From: G965198795 sp965198795
GTDB lineage: Bacteria > Pseudomonadota > Alphaproteobacteria > Rhodospirillales > Casp-alpha2
Assembly: GCA_965198795.1 (NCBI GenBank)
Contig: OZ240674.1
Span: 2,480,001-2,544,000 of the forward strand
Direction of reading: 5' to 3'
Length of the DNA: 64,000 nt
Part shown: positions 1 to 8,818 of the stretch, one piece after another
Position numbering within the stretch: position 1 is the first letter of the stretch
Layout of the letters: every line of letters starts with the position of its first letter
Notes under the pieces: generated by a model
What the model saw: the letters and a program-made list of their open reading frames with translations, nothing else
The model's database searches: none
What the model was told of the DNA's origin: nothing
Position numbers and translations under genes: made by a program

Positions 1-181
1 GGGCCGCCATCTTCATGGTTTTCCTGGCCGCGTGAATCATCGCCTTGCTGGCGATCATCTCCGACACCACAAGTCCAACCCCGAAACCCTTGACCAGGCG
101 CCGGAACGGCATGTCGGTGACACCGGACATTGGGGCCAGAACCACGGGGTCGGCGACGTTTACGGAACCGATTCGAACCAT
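1..181 (-). CDS. dusB: tRNA-dihydrouridine synthase, N-terminal fragment cut by window edge
   Basis: The first 60 codons are visible; the rest lies outside the window. The fragment opens with a short beta strand followed by APMSGVTDMPFRRL and then VVSEMIASKAM, the phosphate and FMN-binding start of the Dus TIM barrel. Dus enzymes reduce uridines in the tRNA D-loop using FMN and NADPH. The start is ATG at 179-181. The gene lies 70 nt downstream of the YpjD/CcsA-like gene on the same strand. The pairing of dusB divergent from ispDF is common in alphaproteobacteria. The choice of DusB over other Dus subfamilies rests on context and the N-terminal motif only. Confidence 0.85.
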   Translation of the reverse strand, partial: MVRIGSVNVADPVVLAPMSGVTDMPFRRLVKGFGVGLVVSEMIASKAMIHAARKTMKMAA

Positions 182-251
182 CGAAAAATCCTTTGACGAA
201 GGGCGCCTATTTATTAAGCAACATTGCAGAACGCGCAAGGAAAATAGGCTG

Positions 252-1064
252 TTACGACAGCACGACCTGGGTCACGAATTTGACGCCCGGATAGGCCAGC
301 GTCAGCAGCAGGTAGGCGGCCAGGACCCAGCGGGCGGCGCGCCGTCCCCGAACCCCGCTGATCCGGCGAGCCAGAATCAACAAACCAATGACGACGAACG
401 CCCCGATAGCGAAGACCGTCTTGTGATCGAGGGTCACAGGCGCGTCCCCGCGGCCGAGGTTCACGGCAAGTCCCGTAATGATTCCGCCGCCGAGGACAGC
501 CCAAGCCCAGAACAAATAACGCTGAACCACGCTCTCGCAGTCCAACACGCTGGGAAGCGTTGAACTCATGCCGCCCGGGGCGGATCGATTCTTCAAGGCG
601 CGCTCTTGAATACTGGCCCCAAGGGCCGCGGTGGCCGCCACGGCCAGAAAGGCGTAGGTCGCGACCGAGACCGTGATGTGAGCCCAGAGCGCGCTCCCCG
701 GGGTTGCGCCTCGGTCCGCCTCGCCGGGACCCAATCCCACCAACACAGCCAGGACGGTCATAACCAGCATCAAGAGGGTGAACAACCGGGTTAGGCGCCG
801 GACCGCCTCGTCCATCAGCGCGCCGATGGTGAAGACGATCATTCCCGCCGCGACGGATATCCGAAGGGCGGACCCCAAATCGGTTTGCCAGCCCCCCAAC
901 ATTAATAGAGAAATCGCCGCCCATGAGAGAGTTCCCGTCAAGGCGGCGCCCAGCAACCACATAACCATGGCGGCGTTTTCAACAGCCTCGAAGCGCGATG
1001 ACCAAAACGCCGCCGGAATCAGGGTCAAAAGCGCCGTTACGGAAAGGAGCAGAGACTGGGACAT
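252..1064 (-). CDS. CcsA/YpjD-like cytochrome c assembly-type integral membrane protein
   Basis: About 270 residues with roughly eight hydrophobic segments. The second half matches the CcsA/YpjD (cytochrome_C_asm) pattern: a HITVSVATYAF helix with the conserved His, then LPSVLDCESVVQRYLFWAW, a second conserved His in LDHKTVFA, and a C-terminal YPGVKF helix. YpjD proteins are thought to act in heme handling or cytochrome assembly, but the precise role is unproven. The frame stays open to 1292, but that longer start overlaps the divergent ispDF start at 1277. ATG at 1062-1064 begins the first membrane segment and gives the usual family length; ATG at 1118 is an alternative. Function is family-level only. 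Confidence 0.75.
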   Translation of the reverse strand: MSQSLLLSVTALLTLIPAAFWSSRFEAVENAAMVMWLLGAALTGTLSWAAISLLMLGGWQTDLGSALRISVAAGMIVFTIGALMDEAVRRLTRLFTLLMLVMTVLAVLVGLGPGEADRGATPGSALWAHITVSVATYAFLAVAATAALGASIQERALKNRSAPGGMSSTLPSVLDCESVVQRYLFWAWAVLGGGIITGLAVNLGRGDAPVTLDHKTVFAIGAFVVIGLLILARRISGVRGRRAARWVLAAYLLLTLAYPGVKFVTQVVLS

Positions 1065-1276
1065 GAGAACGCTGACGAACTGGCGGGTTACCTTGAGATG
1101 AAAGACCTGCGTGACCATCGCGCCCGCTGGGGGATTTGGCAAGCCCCACCCTCGCCCTTGTAACGCGGTCCATCTCAAAAAGCTCGGTCGAAACGCGCAA
1201 TTGCCCGCTTGAGGTTGAAAAATACCGAGAGTACCCTCCGGCGCGCCGACCTCCTTGATTTCCGCCTGGCTTATCC

Positions 1277-2485
1277 ATGTCCAATCCAGCATCTCCCGTC
1301 ACTGTCGCCATTATCGCCGCCGCGGGCCGCGGTCACCGCGCTGGCGGAACGCTGCCCAAACAATACGCCCAACTAGGAAGCGCGGCTGTTCTGCGTCATG
1401 CGGTTCAAGCCTTTTGCCGGCACCCGGCCGTCGGGCCGGTTCTTTGCGTCATTCATCCGGATGACCGGGTGCTTTATGACGCGGCCGTCAGTGATCTAGA
1501 CCTCGAAGCGCCGGTTCATGGCGGCGACACACGCCAGCAATCTGTCCTCAACGGCTTGAAAGCCGCGCAAAGGCTGGGAGCGGCAAGGGTGTTAATTCAT
1601 GACGCCGCCCGGCCGTTCGTCGCCGCCTCGACAATTTCACGCGTCCTGGACGCCTTGGAGCATTCGCCGGGCGCCATTCCAGCGCTCTCCGTGGACGACA
1701 CCATCAAACGCCGTCACGGCGCCGAGGTTGCCGAAACCCTGGACAGAAGCCGGCTGATGCGGGCGCAAACGCCACAAGGCTTTCAGTTCGACGCGATTTT
1801 CAACGCACATCTTGGCGCCCGGTCCGCCCGTTTGACGGATGACGCCTCCGTGCTTGAACATGCGGGGCTGTCCGTTATCCTGGTCACGGGCGATGAGGAT
1901 GGTTTCAAGATCACCACGGCCCACGATTTGGCCCGTGCTCAGGCCATGATCAAGGACCGCGGCGGCGCCATGAACACAACGCGAACCGAGACGCGGGTGG
2001 GGACAGGCTTTGATGTCCACAAGTTTGGCCCCGGCGACCATGTTGTTTTATGCGGCGTTGACGTTCCACATACGGCGGGCCTCGCCGGACATTCCGACGC
2101 CGATGTCGGTCTTCACGCGTTAACGGACGCCATTCTGGGCGCGATTGGCGCTGGCGACATAGGCGCCCATTTCCCGCCCGGCGATCCGAGGTGGCGCGGC
2201 GCGTCATCCGACAAGTTTATTCAACACGCGCATTCGCTGGTCAAGGAACGTGGCGGACGTCTGATCCACCTGGATCTGACCTTGATCTGCGAGGCGCCCA
2301 AAATAGGCCCCCATCGGGACGCCATGCGGTCCAGCATCGCGGCGATCCTCGGCCTCGATTCAGATAGGGTGAGCGTAAAAGCGACGACGACGGAAAAACT
2401 CGGTTTTATCGGACGCCGGGAGGGAATCGCCGCTCAAGCCGCCGCAACCGTTGAACTTTCTGTTCGAAAAGCTTCCGGAGCGTAA
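1277..2485 (+). CDS. ispDF: Bifunctional MEP-pathway enzyme IspD/IspF
   Basis: A 402-residue fusion. Residues 1-230 are the CDP-ME synthase (IspD): the nucleotide-binding start IIAAAGRGHRAGG and LPKQY, then HDAARPF and TPQGF. Residues about 240-400 are MECDP synthase (IspF): GTGFDVHKF with metal-binding D and H, GHSDADVGLHALTDA, and the TTEKLGFIGRREGIAAQA end. The two domains catalyse the third and fifth steps of isoprenoid precursor synthesis. The fusion is typical of alphaproteobacteria and some epsilonproteobacteria. All expected active-site motifs are intact. It is divergent from the YpjD-like gene. A short, apparently broken reading frame follows directly downstream. Confidence 0.97.
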   Translation: MSNPASPVTVAIIAAAGRGHRAGGTLPKQYAQLGSAAVLRHAVQAFCRHPAVGPVLCVIHPDDRVLYDAAVSDLDLEAPVHGGDTRQQSVLNGLKAAQRLGAARVLIHDAARPFVAASTISRVLDALEHSPGAIPALSVDDTIKRRHGAEVAETLDRSRLMRAQTPQGFQFDAIFNAHLGARSARLTDDASVLEHAGLSVILVTGDEDGFKITTAHDLARAQAMIKDRGGAMNTTRTETRVGTGFDVHKFGPGDHVVLCGVDVPHTAGLAGHSDADVGLHALTDAILGAIGAGDIGAHFPPGDPRWRGASSDKFIQHAHSLVKERGGRLIHLDLTLICEAPKIGPHRDAMRSSIAAILGLDSDRVSVKATTTEKLGFIGRREGIAAQAAATVELSVRKASGA

Positions 2486-2490
2486 TCCCA

Positions 2491-2666
2491 ATGATGAAAC
2501 CGCAAGATTTTGAAAAGCTGGATGTCCTGATGCCGGATGATGCGCTCGACACCCGGCGGGCGAAGCTGTTGAGACCGCTTATGCGCGGGCCATTCAGGCC
2601 AGGTTCGAAGACGGCGTTGAAGCCGCCGAAACCGCGCGCGCCATCGTCCAGCGTATTGGCGCCTGA
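2491..2666 (+). pseudogene. Possible frameshifted small gene after ispDF
   Basis: An ATG at 2491 follows GGAG at 2476-2479 and begins a short acidic peptide (MMKPQDFEKLDVLMPDDALD). After about 22 codons that frame turns arginine- and proline-rich. The neighbouring frame becomes protein-like, with GEAVETAYARAIQ, then RFEDGVEAAETARAIVQRIG, ending at TGA 2664-2666. That second frame has no start of its own because a TGA lies just upstream. The simplest reading is one small gene of about 58 residues with a frameshift near 2555, either a real mutation or a sequencing error. No family was recognised. Confidence 0.3.
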
Positions 2667-2834
2667 TCCGGTAATTCCTTGGCGCTGTTCATGCCGCCGC
2701 AGGTTCATGCCCTTTTGCCGCTCATGGCTGAACGTATGATTTAAATCACGGTCGCGGGATGTAAGGGTTTTTTCATATTTTGTCGGCTAACGTGGTTCAC
2801 GCAACTCGTGAAGACGTCAGTTTGGAGATGCTTT

Positions 2835-3743
2835 GTGGATTATAGATACGATAAGATAAAGGCGTACGTGGCGGACGGCGATCTGACGGCTCGTCAGGCC
2901 ATTCGCACCATCATGTTCAACGCAGGTTTCCGTGAGATAACCCTGGCCTCGACACTAAGAGAGATTACGGATGGGCTTGATAAAGAAATCCCGGATCTGA
3001 TCATTACCGACACGCATCTGAAGGACGGGGATTTCATCCCCCAAATTCAGCGCATTCGTCAGCATAAGATCGGCAAGAATCCCTATATTACGCTGGTTGC
3101 GCTGGTTCCGCAGGAAGAAAGCGCCTCAATCGTCACCAACGCCATGCTGAATGGAATAGACGACATCGTCGTAAAACCCGTTGCGACCAACACCCTTCTC
3201 AGCCGCCTGACCCGGTTGATCGAAAAGCGCCGTCCCTATGTCGTCAACGGCGAATACGTCGGTCCCAGACGCGTTAAAGATAAGGAATCGATGGAAATCA
3301 AGGTCCCGAATATCCTTGCGGAGCGTGCGGAAGGCCTGAATCCCAGCCATGATGACGTCCTTCAGGCGGTAAAGCGGGTCAATAAGGACATTGAGGTGAA
3401 GCGCCTTGAGCTTCTAACCGATCGTATGGTGGACATCATGGATGTCATTGCCCGTCATGCGGCCGAGCCGGACGTTATGGAAACCCATCGTCAGGAACTG
3501 GTGATGCTGATGGAAGAGGCCAACTACGTGCGGCTCGAACTTGCCGATACGGAATACGATCACGTCGGCGAACTTTGCACCATGGTCTCCAGGATGGCTA
3601 AGCGTATGTTGGAACAAAAAGAGAAGGACGCCTCCCTGCTCCGTGTTTTTGTCCCCCTTTCGGACGCCATTCGCAAGGGCATGGTGTTGGGAACCAAGGG
3701 AAAAAGCGCGATCAGCGAGATTTCCGGCATAATCGCCGCTTAA
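2835..3743 (+). CDS. Response-regulator receiver protein with an unassigned C-terminal region
   Basis: About 302 residues. The first 130 form a CheY-like receiver: acidic pair in VADGD, phospho-acceptor Asp in LIITDTHLKDGD, and the conserved Lys in VVKPV. The remaining 170 residues are predicted helical (MVDIMDVIARHA, ELVMLMEEANYVRLELADTEYDHV) and resemble no DNA-binding or enzyme output domain that I recognise. The frame stays open to a GTG at 2808, but GTG at 2835 has GGAG seven bases upstream and starts just before the receiver fold. No sensor kinase lies beside it. A helical output suggests protein-protein signalling; this is inference. The 3' end overlaps the convergent cutA by 4 nt. Confidence 0.8.
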   Translation: MDYRYDKIKAYVADGDLTARQAIRTIMFNAGFREITLASTLREITDGLDKEIPDLIITDTHLKDGDFIPQIQRIRQHKIGKNPYITLVALVPQEESASIVTNAMLNGIDDIVVKPVATNTLLSRLTRLIEKRRPYVVNGEYVGPRRVKDKESMEIKVPNILAERAEGLNPSHDDVLQAVKRVNKDIEVKRLELLTDRMVDIMDVIARHAAEPDVMETHRQELVMLMEEANYVRLELADTEYDHVGELCTMVSRMAKRMLEQKEKDASLLRVFVPLSDAIRKGMVLGTKGKSAISEISGIIAA

Positions 3744-4066
3744 TCGGACTGGCTGGTTTCCGCGCCAACCCAGTTCAGGAATGGTTGATGCCCCTCAGCC
3801 ACCGGTATCGCCACGATACAGGGACAGTCATGGGGATGTTCATCCGCAAGGCGCCGCTCCAACGCGGCAAACCTTATTTTGGAGGTTTTAAGGACCAGAA
3901 CCGTTTCTGTGTCCCGGGCGACCTTTCCTTGCCACCAGTATAGGGATTGTGCGCCGGGTAAAATATTGGCGCACGCCGCCAGACGCTCGGAAACGACAAT
4001 CCGTCCCAGTCGCTCGGCTTCATTGGTGTCGGGCGCGGTGCAGTAAACCAGCAAATGTTCGGTCAT
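3740..4066 (-). CDS. cutA: CutA1-type divalent cation tolerance protein
   Basis: A 108-residue CutA1 homologue, full length for the family. Typical elements are the opening strand LLVYCTAPD, the LAACANILPG segment carrying the conserved Cys, the YWWQGKVARDTE turn, and HPHDCPCIVAIPV near the C-terminus. CutA1 forms very stable ferredoxin-fold trimers that bind divalent metals. Its cellular role in metal tolerance is still debated. It is convergent with the receiver-domain gene and the two stop codons overlap. Confidence 0.93.
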   Translation of the reverse strand: MTEHLLVYCTAPDTNEAERLGRIVVSERLAACANILPGAQSLYWWQGKVARDTETVLVLKTSKIRFAALERRLADEHPHDCPCIVAIPVAEGHQPFLNWVGAETSQSD

Positions 4067-4231
4067 TGACGTCTTTCATAAGCAAAATGTGTTTTGAGTT
4101 CCGCTTCGCTGATCGCCATTTTGACATGCGGCGTTCTGGCGTGGCCAGATGGAAATTCGTAATCTTCAATGGACGGACGGCATGGGACAAATGTGAGATT
4201 CGCCCCCTCACTCACGCATGCGGGAGGCAGT

Positions 4232-4471
4232 ATGGCGACGGAAGCAAAAGGCTCTCCAACCGCCGCGCAGAAGAAATGGCTCGAACACGGATTAACCCAA
4301 CCCGGAGGGAAACTTCCGTTGTTTGACGAACAAGGCCGGAAAGTGAGCGAAAGAACGGTTAAAAGCTGTATCGAGAACGGCTGGGCGGAACCTTGGTTCG
4401 CCAATCCTGTGAAGCCCGGCTGGCTCATTTGCAAACTGACTGACTCCGGGCGCGCGGCTTTGGGCGCGTGA
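4232..4471 (+). CDS. Small conserved hypothetical protein (79 aa)
   Basis: ATG at 4232 follows GGGAGG by about five bases, which favours it over the longer frame starting at 4169. The product is soluble with no membrane segment. Its features are a helical start (AAQKKWLEHGL), a GGKLPLFDEQG turn, a second helix ERTVKSCIENGWAEPWF, and an LICKLTDSGRAAL end that resembles the last helix and strand of a winged-helix fold. I know similar sequences only as uncharacterised alphaproteobacterial proteins. No function is assigned. Confidence 0.7.
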   Translation: MATEAKGSPTAAQKKWLEHGLTQPGGKLPLFDEQGRKVSERTVKSCIENGWAEPWFANPVKPGWLICKLTDSGRAALGA

Positions 4472-4890
4472 TAAAAAGCTCTCGCCTCAAATGATTGGAA
4501 AGCCATAAGAAAAGGAACGAGGCGGCTTGAACCGACCGTGTTTGAGAGAGGAGATAAACAGCGATTGCCCCAAGCCGTCTTGCCTTGAGGGGAACAATCC
4601 GCGTCATGCCGAAAACGCCGGGTTGGTTCGCGCCGAATTCCCTCAAACACCTACTTATGAATCCAGTATTCATGGAATCTTGTTACGCATACGGCGCCGG
4701 GATGGAAAGGAGTTGCCGTCACAGTCAATTTTTGAGACTTGTGGCGGCTGGTTTCCGGCCGGGAGGCGTTCATCTCACCGGTAACCATTGCGATATCATC
4801 TTCTTCCCGTCTGGACCTGGATGTTCCGAGAGCGTAGAGATAACGGCGCGATCAATCCATGCCCGATCCCGTGATCGGCATTAAACCACA
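4472..4890. other. Gene-poor interval upstream of the ferredoxin gene
   Basis: No convincing gene. A 99-codon frame at 4585-4884 lacks a good ribosome-binding site and has a shifting, low-complexity composition, so it is not called. The stretch probably holds the promoter region of the ferredoxin gene, but no clear -35/-10 pair was found. Confidence 0.4.
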
Positions 4891-4920
4891 GTGTTGTCCG
4901 TGAGCAGCTTCGGTCATTCG

Positions 4921-5259
4921 ATGTCCACTACCGTCCCAAACTCACCTCGATTAATGATCTGCCAGAATTTTCGGCCTGGATCAGACCGACCGTCGTGCAA
5001 GGCGCGCGGCAGTGTCGCGCTAGCCGAGGCGCTGGAGCGGCTGCTGGAAAAAAAGGGGGTGCCGCTAAAGCTGGAGCGGGTCGTTTGCATGGGGAAATGC
5101 ATGGAAGGACCAACTATAAAGGTTGCGGATGGCGGAAATTTCTATCTTGGGTATAAGCCGGATCAAGTGGATGAACTACTTGAACGGCTTATGAAAGATT
5201 TAAATATAGAAACCGGGGACGTTTCGCAATCGGACGGGCTTCCCGCTCCCGGAACCTGA
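4921..5259 (+). CDS. Thioredoxin-like [2Fe-2S] ferredoxin
   Basis: About 112 residues. Four cysteines are spaced as in thioredoxin-fold [2Fe-2S] ferredoxins: one in MICQNF, one about 12 residues later in SCKARGS, then a close pair in VVCMGKCMEGP. The LGYKPDQVDELLERL helix closes the fold. Such proteins carry single electrons, but the partner is unknown here. The frame is open from GTG 4891; ATG 4921 is preferred because it starts close to the fold, though neither start has a strong ribosome-binding site. A clear intrinsic terminator follows at 5388-5419. The C-terminal tail after about residue 95 is extra. Confidence 0.8.
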   Translation: MSTTVPNSPRLMICQNFRPGSDRPSCKARGSVALAEALERLLEKKGVPLKLERVVCMGKCMEGPTIKVADGGNFYLGYKPDQVDELLERLMKDLNIETGDVSQSDGLPAPGT

Positions 5260-5387
5260 TTGGTTACGTCAGTATTTTATACTGTTTGTGATATTCATCA
5301 CTTCGCATTCCGCCAGAAGTTGTCATGGTTGAGATGTTGGATGGATTTGGAAACAAATCTTCCCTTCCCTCAAGAGCACAGACTCAA

Positions 5388-5419
5388 AGCCAGGGTTTTC
5401 GTGACCCTGGCTTTTTTTT
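5388..5419 (+). terminator. Intrinsic terminator after the ferredoxin gene
   Basis: A perfect 9-bp stem, AGCCAGGGT pairing with ACCCTGGCT, with a 7-nt loop, followed directly by seven Ts. It lies about 130 nt past the ferredoxin stop codon. Confidence 0.92.
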
Positions 5420-5728
5420 CATCGCGGCGTTAGCATGTTTTCGGCACGGAGTCGAAACGCTTTTCCTGACGCGTCCCCTTTGACGGGACGCCAGAGAGGC
5501 CGTCTTTGAGGGATACGGAAATTTTTTAGTGCTTGAAGACGCCTGTCATGGCTTTGATGGCGGCTGCGGCGGTTCCATCGGTCATCCCAATGAAGGTCTT
5601 TGTGGGGATTTACGCTAATCCAGATCCGCAAGGGAGGCGGCTGGAAGCCATGTTAAGAGTTTCCTGAAACGCGCGGCCGGCGGAGACCCGATTTATCCGG
5701 CGCCCGCCTTGTTCCAGAAGGGCGGGAA
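5420..5728. other. Intergenic stretch with no recognised gene
   Basis: Lies between the terminator and tRNA-Pro. Short open frames on both strands have no ribosome-binding site or protein-like composition. Nothing else was recognised. Confidence 0.4.
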
Positions 5729-5805
5729 TGGTCGGAGCGGCGGGATTTGAACCCACGACCCCCACACCCCCAGTATGGTGCGCTACCAAGCTGCGCCACG
5801 CTCCG
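5729..5805 (-). tRNA. tRNA-Pro (anticodon GGG)
   Basis: Folds as a complete 77-nt cloverleaf on the minus strand. The acceptor stem CGGAGCG pairs with CGCTCCG, with discriminator A and an encoded CCA. The D arm reads GCGCAGCTTGGTAGCGC. The anticodon stem CCATA/TGTGG frames the loop CTGGGGG, anticodon GGG. The T arm is GTGGGTTCAAATCCCGC. All stems pair, with one G-U in the anticodon stem. Confidence 0.97.
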
Positions 5806-5942
5806 ACCGTATGGGACGAGCGGACACGCGTCCCATGGGGAGCGGCAATATACCCAGGCCCAGTCTCAAGCGCAATCCAAAGAACGGCGTTTTCCCACGA
5901 GCTAACAGGGGTGTTGAGAGGATCCCGGTAGCCGTTTCCGCT

Positions 5943-6344
5943 CTAACCCAGAAGACTCCGGATTTGGCGCAATTCCGAAAGGACGCTCTGAAGGCCAGAG
6001 ACCGCCGCATCGGATAACGACGATTTATCCACTCCGTCCTCGTTTACGGATTTGAACAGTGCGTCCGCCTCATCCAACGGCTTACCCTTCAACAGTTTTT
6101 GGACCCCTTTGATGGTGTAGCCGTCTTTATGCAGCCAGTCCCGTATCCGGATGAGCATTTCGATATCTTCCGGGCGGTAATAACGGCGCCCGCCGCCGCG
6201 CTTCAGTGGTTTTATTTGCGGAAACTTAGACTCCCAAAAGCGCAGAACGTGTTGCGGTAAACCCAGTTCCGCCGCCACCTCGCTGATTGTACGAAATGCG
6301 TGAGCCGCTTTCGCGCCGCGATTATCGGTCGAATGTCCGCTCAT
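5943..6344 (-). CDS. MerR-family transcriptional regulator next to ihfA
   Basis: About 133 residues. The N-terminal MerR helix-turn-helix is clear: FRTISEVAAELGLPQHVLRFWESKF, then the wing GGGRRYYRPEDIEMLIRI and the linker helix DWLHKDGYTIKGVQKLLKG. The C-terminus is a short helix without metal-binding cysteines, so no metal is implied. The ihfA-merR pair is strongly conserved in alphaproteobacteria, but the target is not well established. A TTG at 6353 overlaps the ihfA stop by 4 nt. ATG at 6344 is the alternative used here. Confidence 0.9.
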   Translation of the reverse strand: MSGHSTDNRGAKAAHAFRTISEVAAELGLPQHVLRFWESKFPQIKPLKRGGGRRYYRPEDIEMLIRIRDWLHKDGYTIKGVQKLLKGKPLDEADALFKSVNEDGVDKSSLSDAAVSGLQSVLSELRQIRSLLG

Positions 6345-6349
6345 CCGTC

Positions 6350-6667
6350 TCAATCGTTCTCGAGTCTCTCGCCGGCGGCGCCGTTGATCCGGCTCTTCAG
6401 AACCTGAGAGGGACGAAAGACCAGAACTTTACGGGGCAGAATGGGCACTTCCTCGCCGGTTTTTGGGTTCCGGCCGATGCGTTTTCCCTTCTGACGAACC
6501 GAGAAGCTGCCAAACGACGAAATTTTGACCGTCTCGCCCACCGCCAGCGCGTTGGCCATGTGATCCAGCACCGTCTCTAAAAGAGCGGCGGACTCATTCC
6601 GCGACAACCCAACTTCCTGGTAGACCGCTTCCCCCAGTTGAGCGCGCGTCACCGTTTTTCCAGCCAT
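6350..6667 (-). CDS. ihfA: Integration host factor subunit alpha
   Basis: A 105-residue member of the HU/IHF family. The dimerisation helices (VTRAQLGEAVYQEVGLSRNES) are followed by ISSFGSFSVRQK, the IGRNPKTGEEVPI arm that inserts into the minor groove, and FRPSQVLKSRING. The alpha-type arm and the partner merR gene downstream support IhfA over IhfB or HU. IHF bends DNA at specific sites and assists sigma-54 promoters, which fits the candidate glnB promoter elsewhere in this window. Confidence 0.95.
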   Translation of the reverse strand: MAGKTVTRAQLGEAVYQEVGLSRNESAALLETVLDHMANALAVGETVKISSFGSFSVRQKGKRIGRNPKTGEEVPILPRKVLVFRPSQVLKSRINGAAGERLEND

Positions 6668-6770
6668 GTCCGTATCCCCCCCTGCAAGGCCAATACAAGG
6701 AAAAAGTAATCCGCCGGAAGAATTCAGTCAATACAGGGCGATGTGCGTAAACGGTTCAAATTACTATCGT

Positions 6771-7769
6771 TTACCACCTGACAAGGCATGACCCCCAGGT
6801 CAGCCCGCCGCCCATGGCCTCCAAAAGGACCAAATCCCCCCTTTTTATACGGCCATCGCGCACGGCGACGTCCAGCGCCAGAGGTATGGATGCGGCGGAG
6901 GTGTTGGCATGCCGGTCAACCGTAATCACCACCTGATCCTCGGTCATTCCCAGTTTCTTGGCGGTTCCGTCAATAATACGGCGGTTCGCTTGATGCGGCA
7001 CCAACCAATCCAAATCATCTCGATCAAGGCCGTTCGCGTCCAAGGCCTCATCGACGGCTTCAGCCAGATTGACGATGGCGTGGCGGAAGATTTCCTTGCC
7101 GACCATGCGCACATGTCCCACGGTCTGGGTCCGGGAAGGGCCGCCATCCACATAGAGGAGGTCATTGAGCTTGCCGTCCGAATGAATATGAGTCGACAAG
7201 ACGCCGCGCCGGCGATTGTGCCCGCGGCCTTCCTCGCCCCCAGCCCCGTCATTATCCGCCGCCCGCATGACGACGGCGCCCGCGCCGTCACCGAAAAGAA
7301 CGCAGGTCCCGCGGTCTTCCCAATCCAGAAGCCGTGAAAACGTCTCGGCGCCGATCAAGACCACGGTTCGCGCCTGTCCCGCTCTGATCATCGCATCGCA
7401 TATGGAGAGGCCGTAAACAAAGCCGGAACATACGGCTTGAACATCAAACGCGGCGCCGTTGATCATTTCAAGTCCGGCCTGAACTTTAGTCGCCGTCGCC
7501 GGAAAAGTGTCGTCAGGCGTCGTCGTCGCGACGACAACCAGGTCTATCGTCTTGGGGTCGATATCCGCATATTCGACCGCGCGTCTGGCCGCCTTGAGCG
7601 CCAAATCGGATGTAATTTCCCCATCCGCCGCAATATGCCGTTGGGTTATGCCGGTGCGGGTGCGAATCCATTCATCCGTCGTGTCCACGCGAGCGGCCAA
7701 TTCTTCGTTGGTGACGATGTTTTCCGGGAGATACGAACCGGAACCCAGAATTTCCGTCCGAATGGTCAT
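6771..7769 (-). CDS. fabH: Beta-ketoacyl-ACP synthase III
   Basis: A 332-residue FabH, usual length. The active-site Cys lies at residue 114 in DVQAVCSGF. The catalytic His is in VPHQANRRI and the Asn in HANTSAASIPLAL. The C-terminal LLEAMGGGLTWGSCLVRW is typical. It condenses acetyl-CoA with malonyl-ACP to start fatty acid synthesis. Its start overlaps the plsX stop by 4 nt (ATGA), so the two genes are translated together. A linker of about 13 residues rich in Gly, Glu and Arg near residue 180 looks like a lineage-specific surface insertion. Confidence 0.97.
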   Translation of the reverse strand: MTIRTEILGSGSYLPENIVTNEELAARVDTTDEWIRTRTGITQRHIAADGEITSDLALKAARRAVEYADIDPKTIDLVVVATTTPDDTFPATATKVQAGLEMINGAAFDVQAVCSGFVYGLSICDAMIRAGQARTVVLIGAETFSRLLDWEDRGTCVLFGDGAGAVVMRAADNDGAGGEEGRGHNRRRGVLSTHIHSDGKLNDLLYVDGGPSRTQTVGHVRMVGKEIFRHAIVNLAEAVDEALDANGLDRDDLDWLVPHQANRRIIDGTAKKLGMTEDQVVITVDRHANTSAASIPLALDVAVRDGRIKRGDLVLLEAMGGGLTWGSCLVRW

Positions 7770-8818
7770 TCGTTTGCCGCCACTTCTGGTCCGACTTCAA
7801 GCGATTCGCGAATCTTTTCGTAATCGTCCTTAATGTGATCATTGAAATCGTTTAAAATCAACTCCACCGCGACGTGGATGGCGTTCGCAAAGCCAACACT
7901 GTCCGTTCCGCCATGGCTTTTGACGCAAATGCCGTTCAACCCCAACAACATTGCGCCGTTATACCGGCGGGGATCGACCCGCATTTTAAATGTGTTGAGC
8001 GCCGGCGTCGCCAAAGCGGCCCCCATGCGAGCCAAAAACGAACTTGTCAGCGCTTCTCTTAAGAACGCGCCGAACATCCTCGCGGTTCCTTCGGCGGTCT
8101 TTAGCGCGATATTACCCGTAAACCCATCCGTCACCACCACATCGACGGCGCCTTTGCCGATGTCGTCGCCCTCAATGAAGCCATGGAACTTAATGGGAAG
8201 GTCCGATTCTTGGAGCAGAAGAGCGGCTGTCTTAACGGCCGCGTTACCCTTCAAATCCTCTTCGCCGACATTCAGCAGTCCCACGGACGGATTTTCCAGA
8301 CCCAGGACGTTGCGGGCGAACACTTCGCCCATGATGGCGAATTGAACCAGGTTGTTCGCGTCGCAATCGATATTGGCGCCCAAGTCCAGCATGACGCTCT
8401 CGCCGCGCTGAGTGGGATAATAGGTCGCGATGGCGGGACGGCTGATGCCGGGCAGCGTCTTCAACACGAATTTGGCCATGGCCATCAAGGCGCCCGTATT
8501 CCCAGCGGAAATAACCCCCGACGCCTCGCCTTCATGGACCGCGTTGATGGCGAGACGCATGCTTGATTGCCGGCCGCTCCGAAGCGCGGCGGCCGGTTTC
8601 GCGTCATTGGTCACAACGCCGGCCGCGTGCCGGATTTCAGAAACGGTCTGGACGCGCGGCTTTGCCTCCACCAGCGGCTTGACGCGCGCCTCATCACCGA
8701 ACAGCACAAAGCGGACGTTTTCCAAACGCTCCAGCGCGAGGTTGATACCATCAATCACCATGTCAGGGGCGTCATCGCCACCCATGGTATCGATAGAAAG
8801 GGTCAACGGCTCGACCAC
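7766..8818 (-). CDS. plsX: Phosphate acyltransferase PlsX
   Basis: PlsX converts acyl-ACP to acyl-phosphate for phospholipid synthesis. Motifs seen: LSIDTMGGDDAP at the N-terminus, GVISAGNTGALMA, LDLGANIDCDA, LLNVGEEDLKGN, and DGFTGNIALKTAEG. The frame is open to 8869, but a GTG at 8818 has AGGGAG six bases upstream and begins right before the conserved LTLSIDTMGGD strand, so that start is used (350 residues). It lies between rpmF and fabH, the standard bacterial order. Confidence 0.96.
   Translation of the reverse strand: MVEPLTLSIDTMGGDDAPDMVIDGINLALERLENVRFVLFGDEARVKPLVEAKPRVQTVSEIRHAAGVVTNDAKPAAALRSGRQSSMRLAINAVHEGEASGVISAGNTGALMAMAKFVLKTLPGISRPAIATYYPTQRGESVMLDLGANIDCDANNLVQFAIMGEVFARNVLGLENPSVGLLNVGEEDLKGNAAVKTAALLLQESDLPIKFHGFIEGDDIGKGAVDVVVTDGFTGNIALKTAEGTARMFGAFLREALTSSFLARMGAALATPALNTFKMRVDPRRYNGAMLLGLNGICVKSHGGTDSVGFANAIHVAVELILNDFNDHIKDDYEKIRESLEVGPEVAANE

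Noticed and set aside
4585..4884. 99-codon frame before the ferredoxin gene
   Set aside because: No ribosome-binding site at a useful distance and no recognisable domain.
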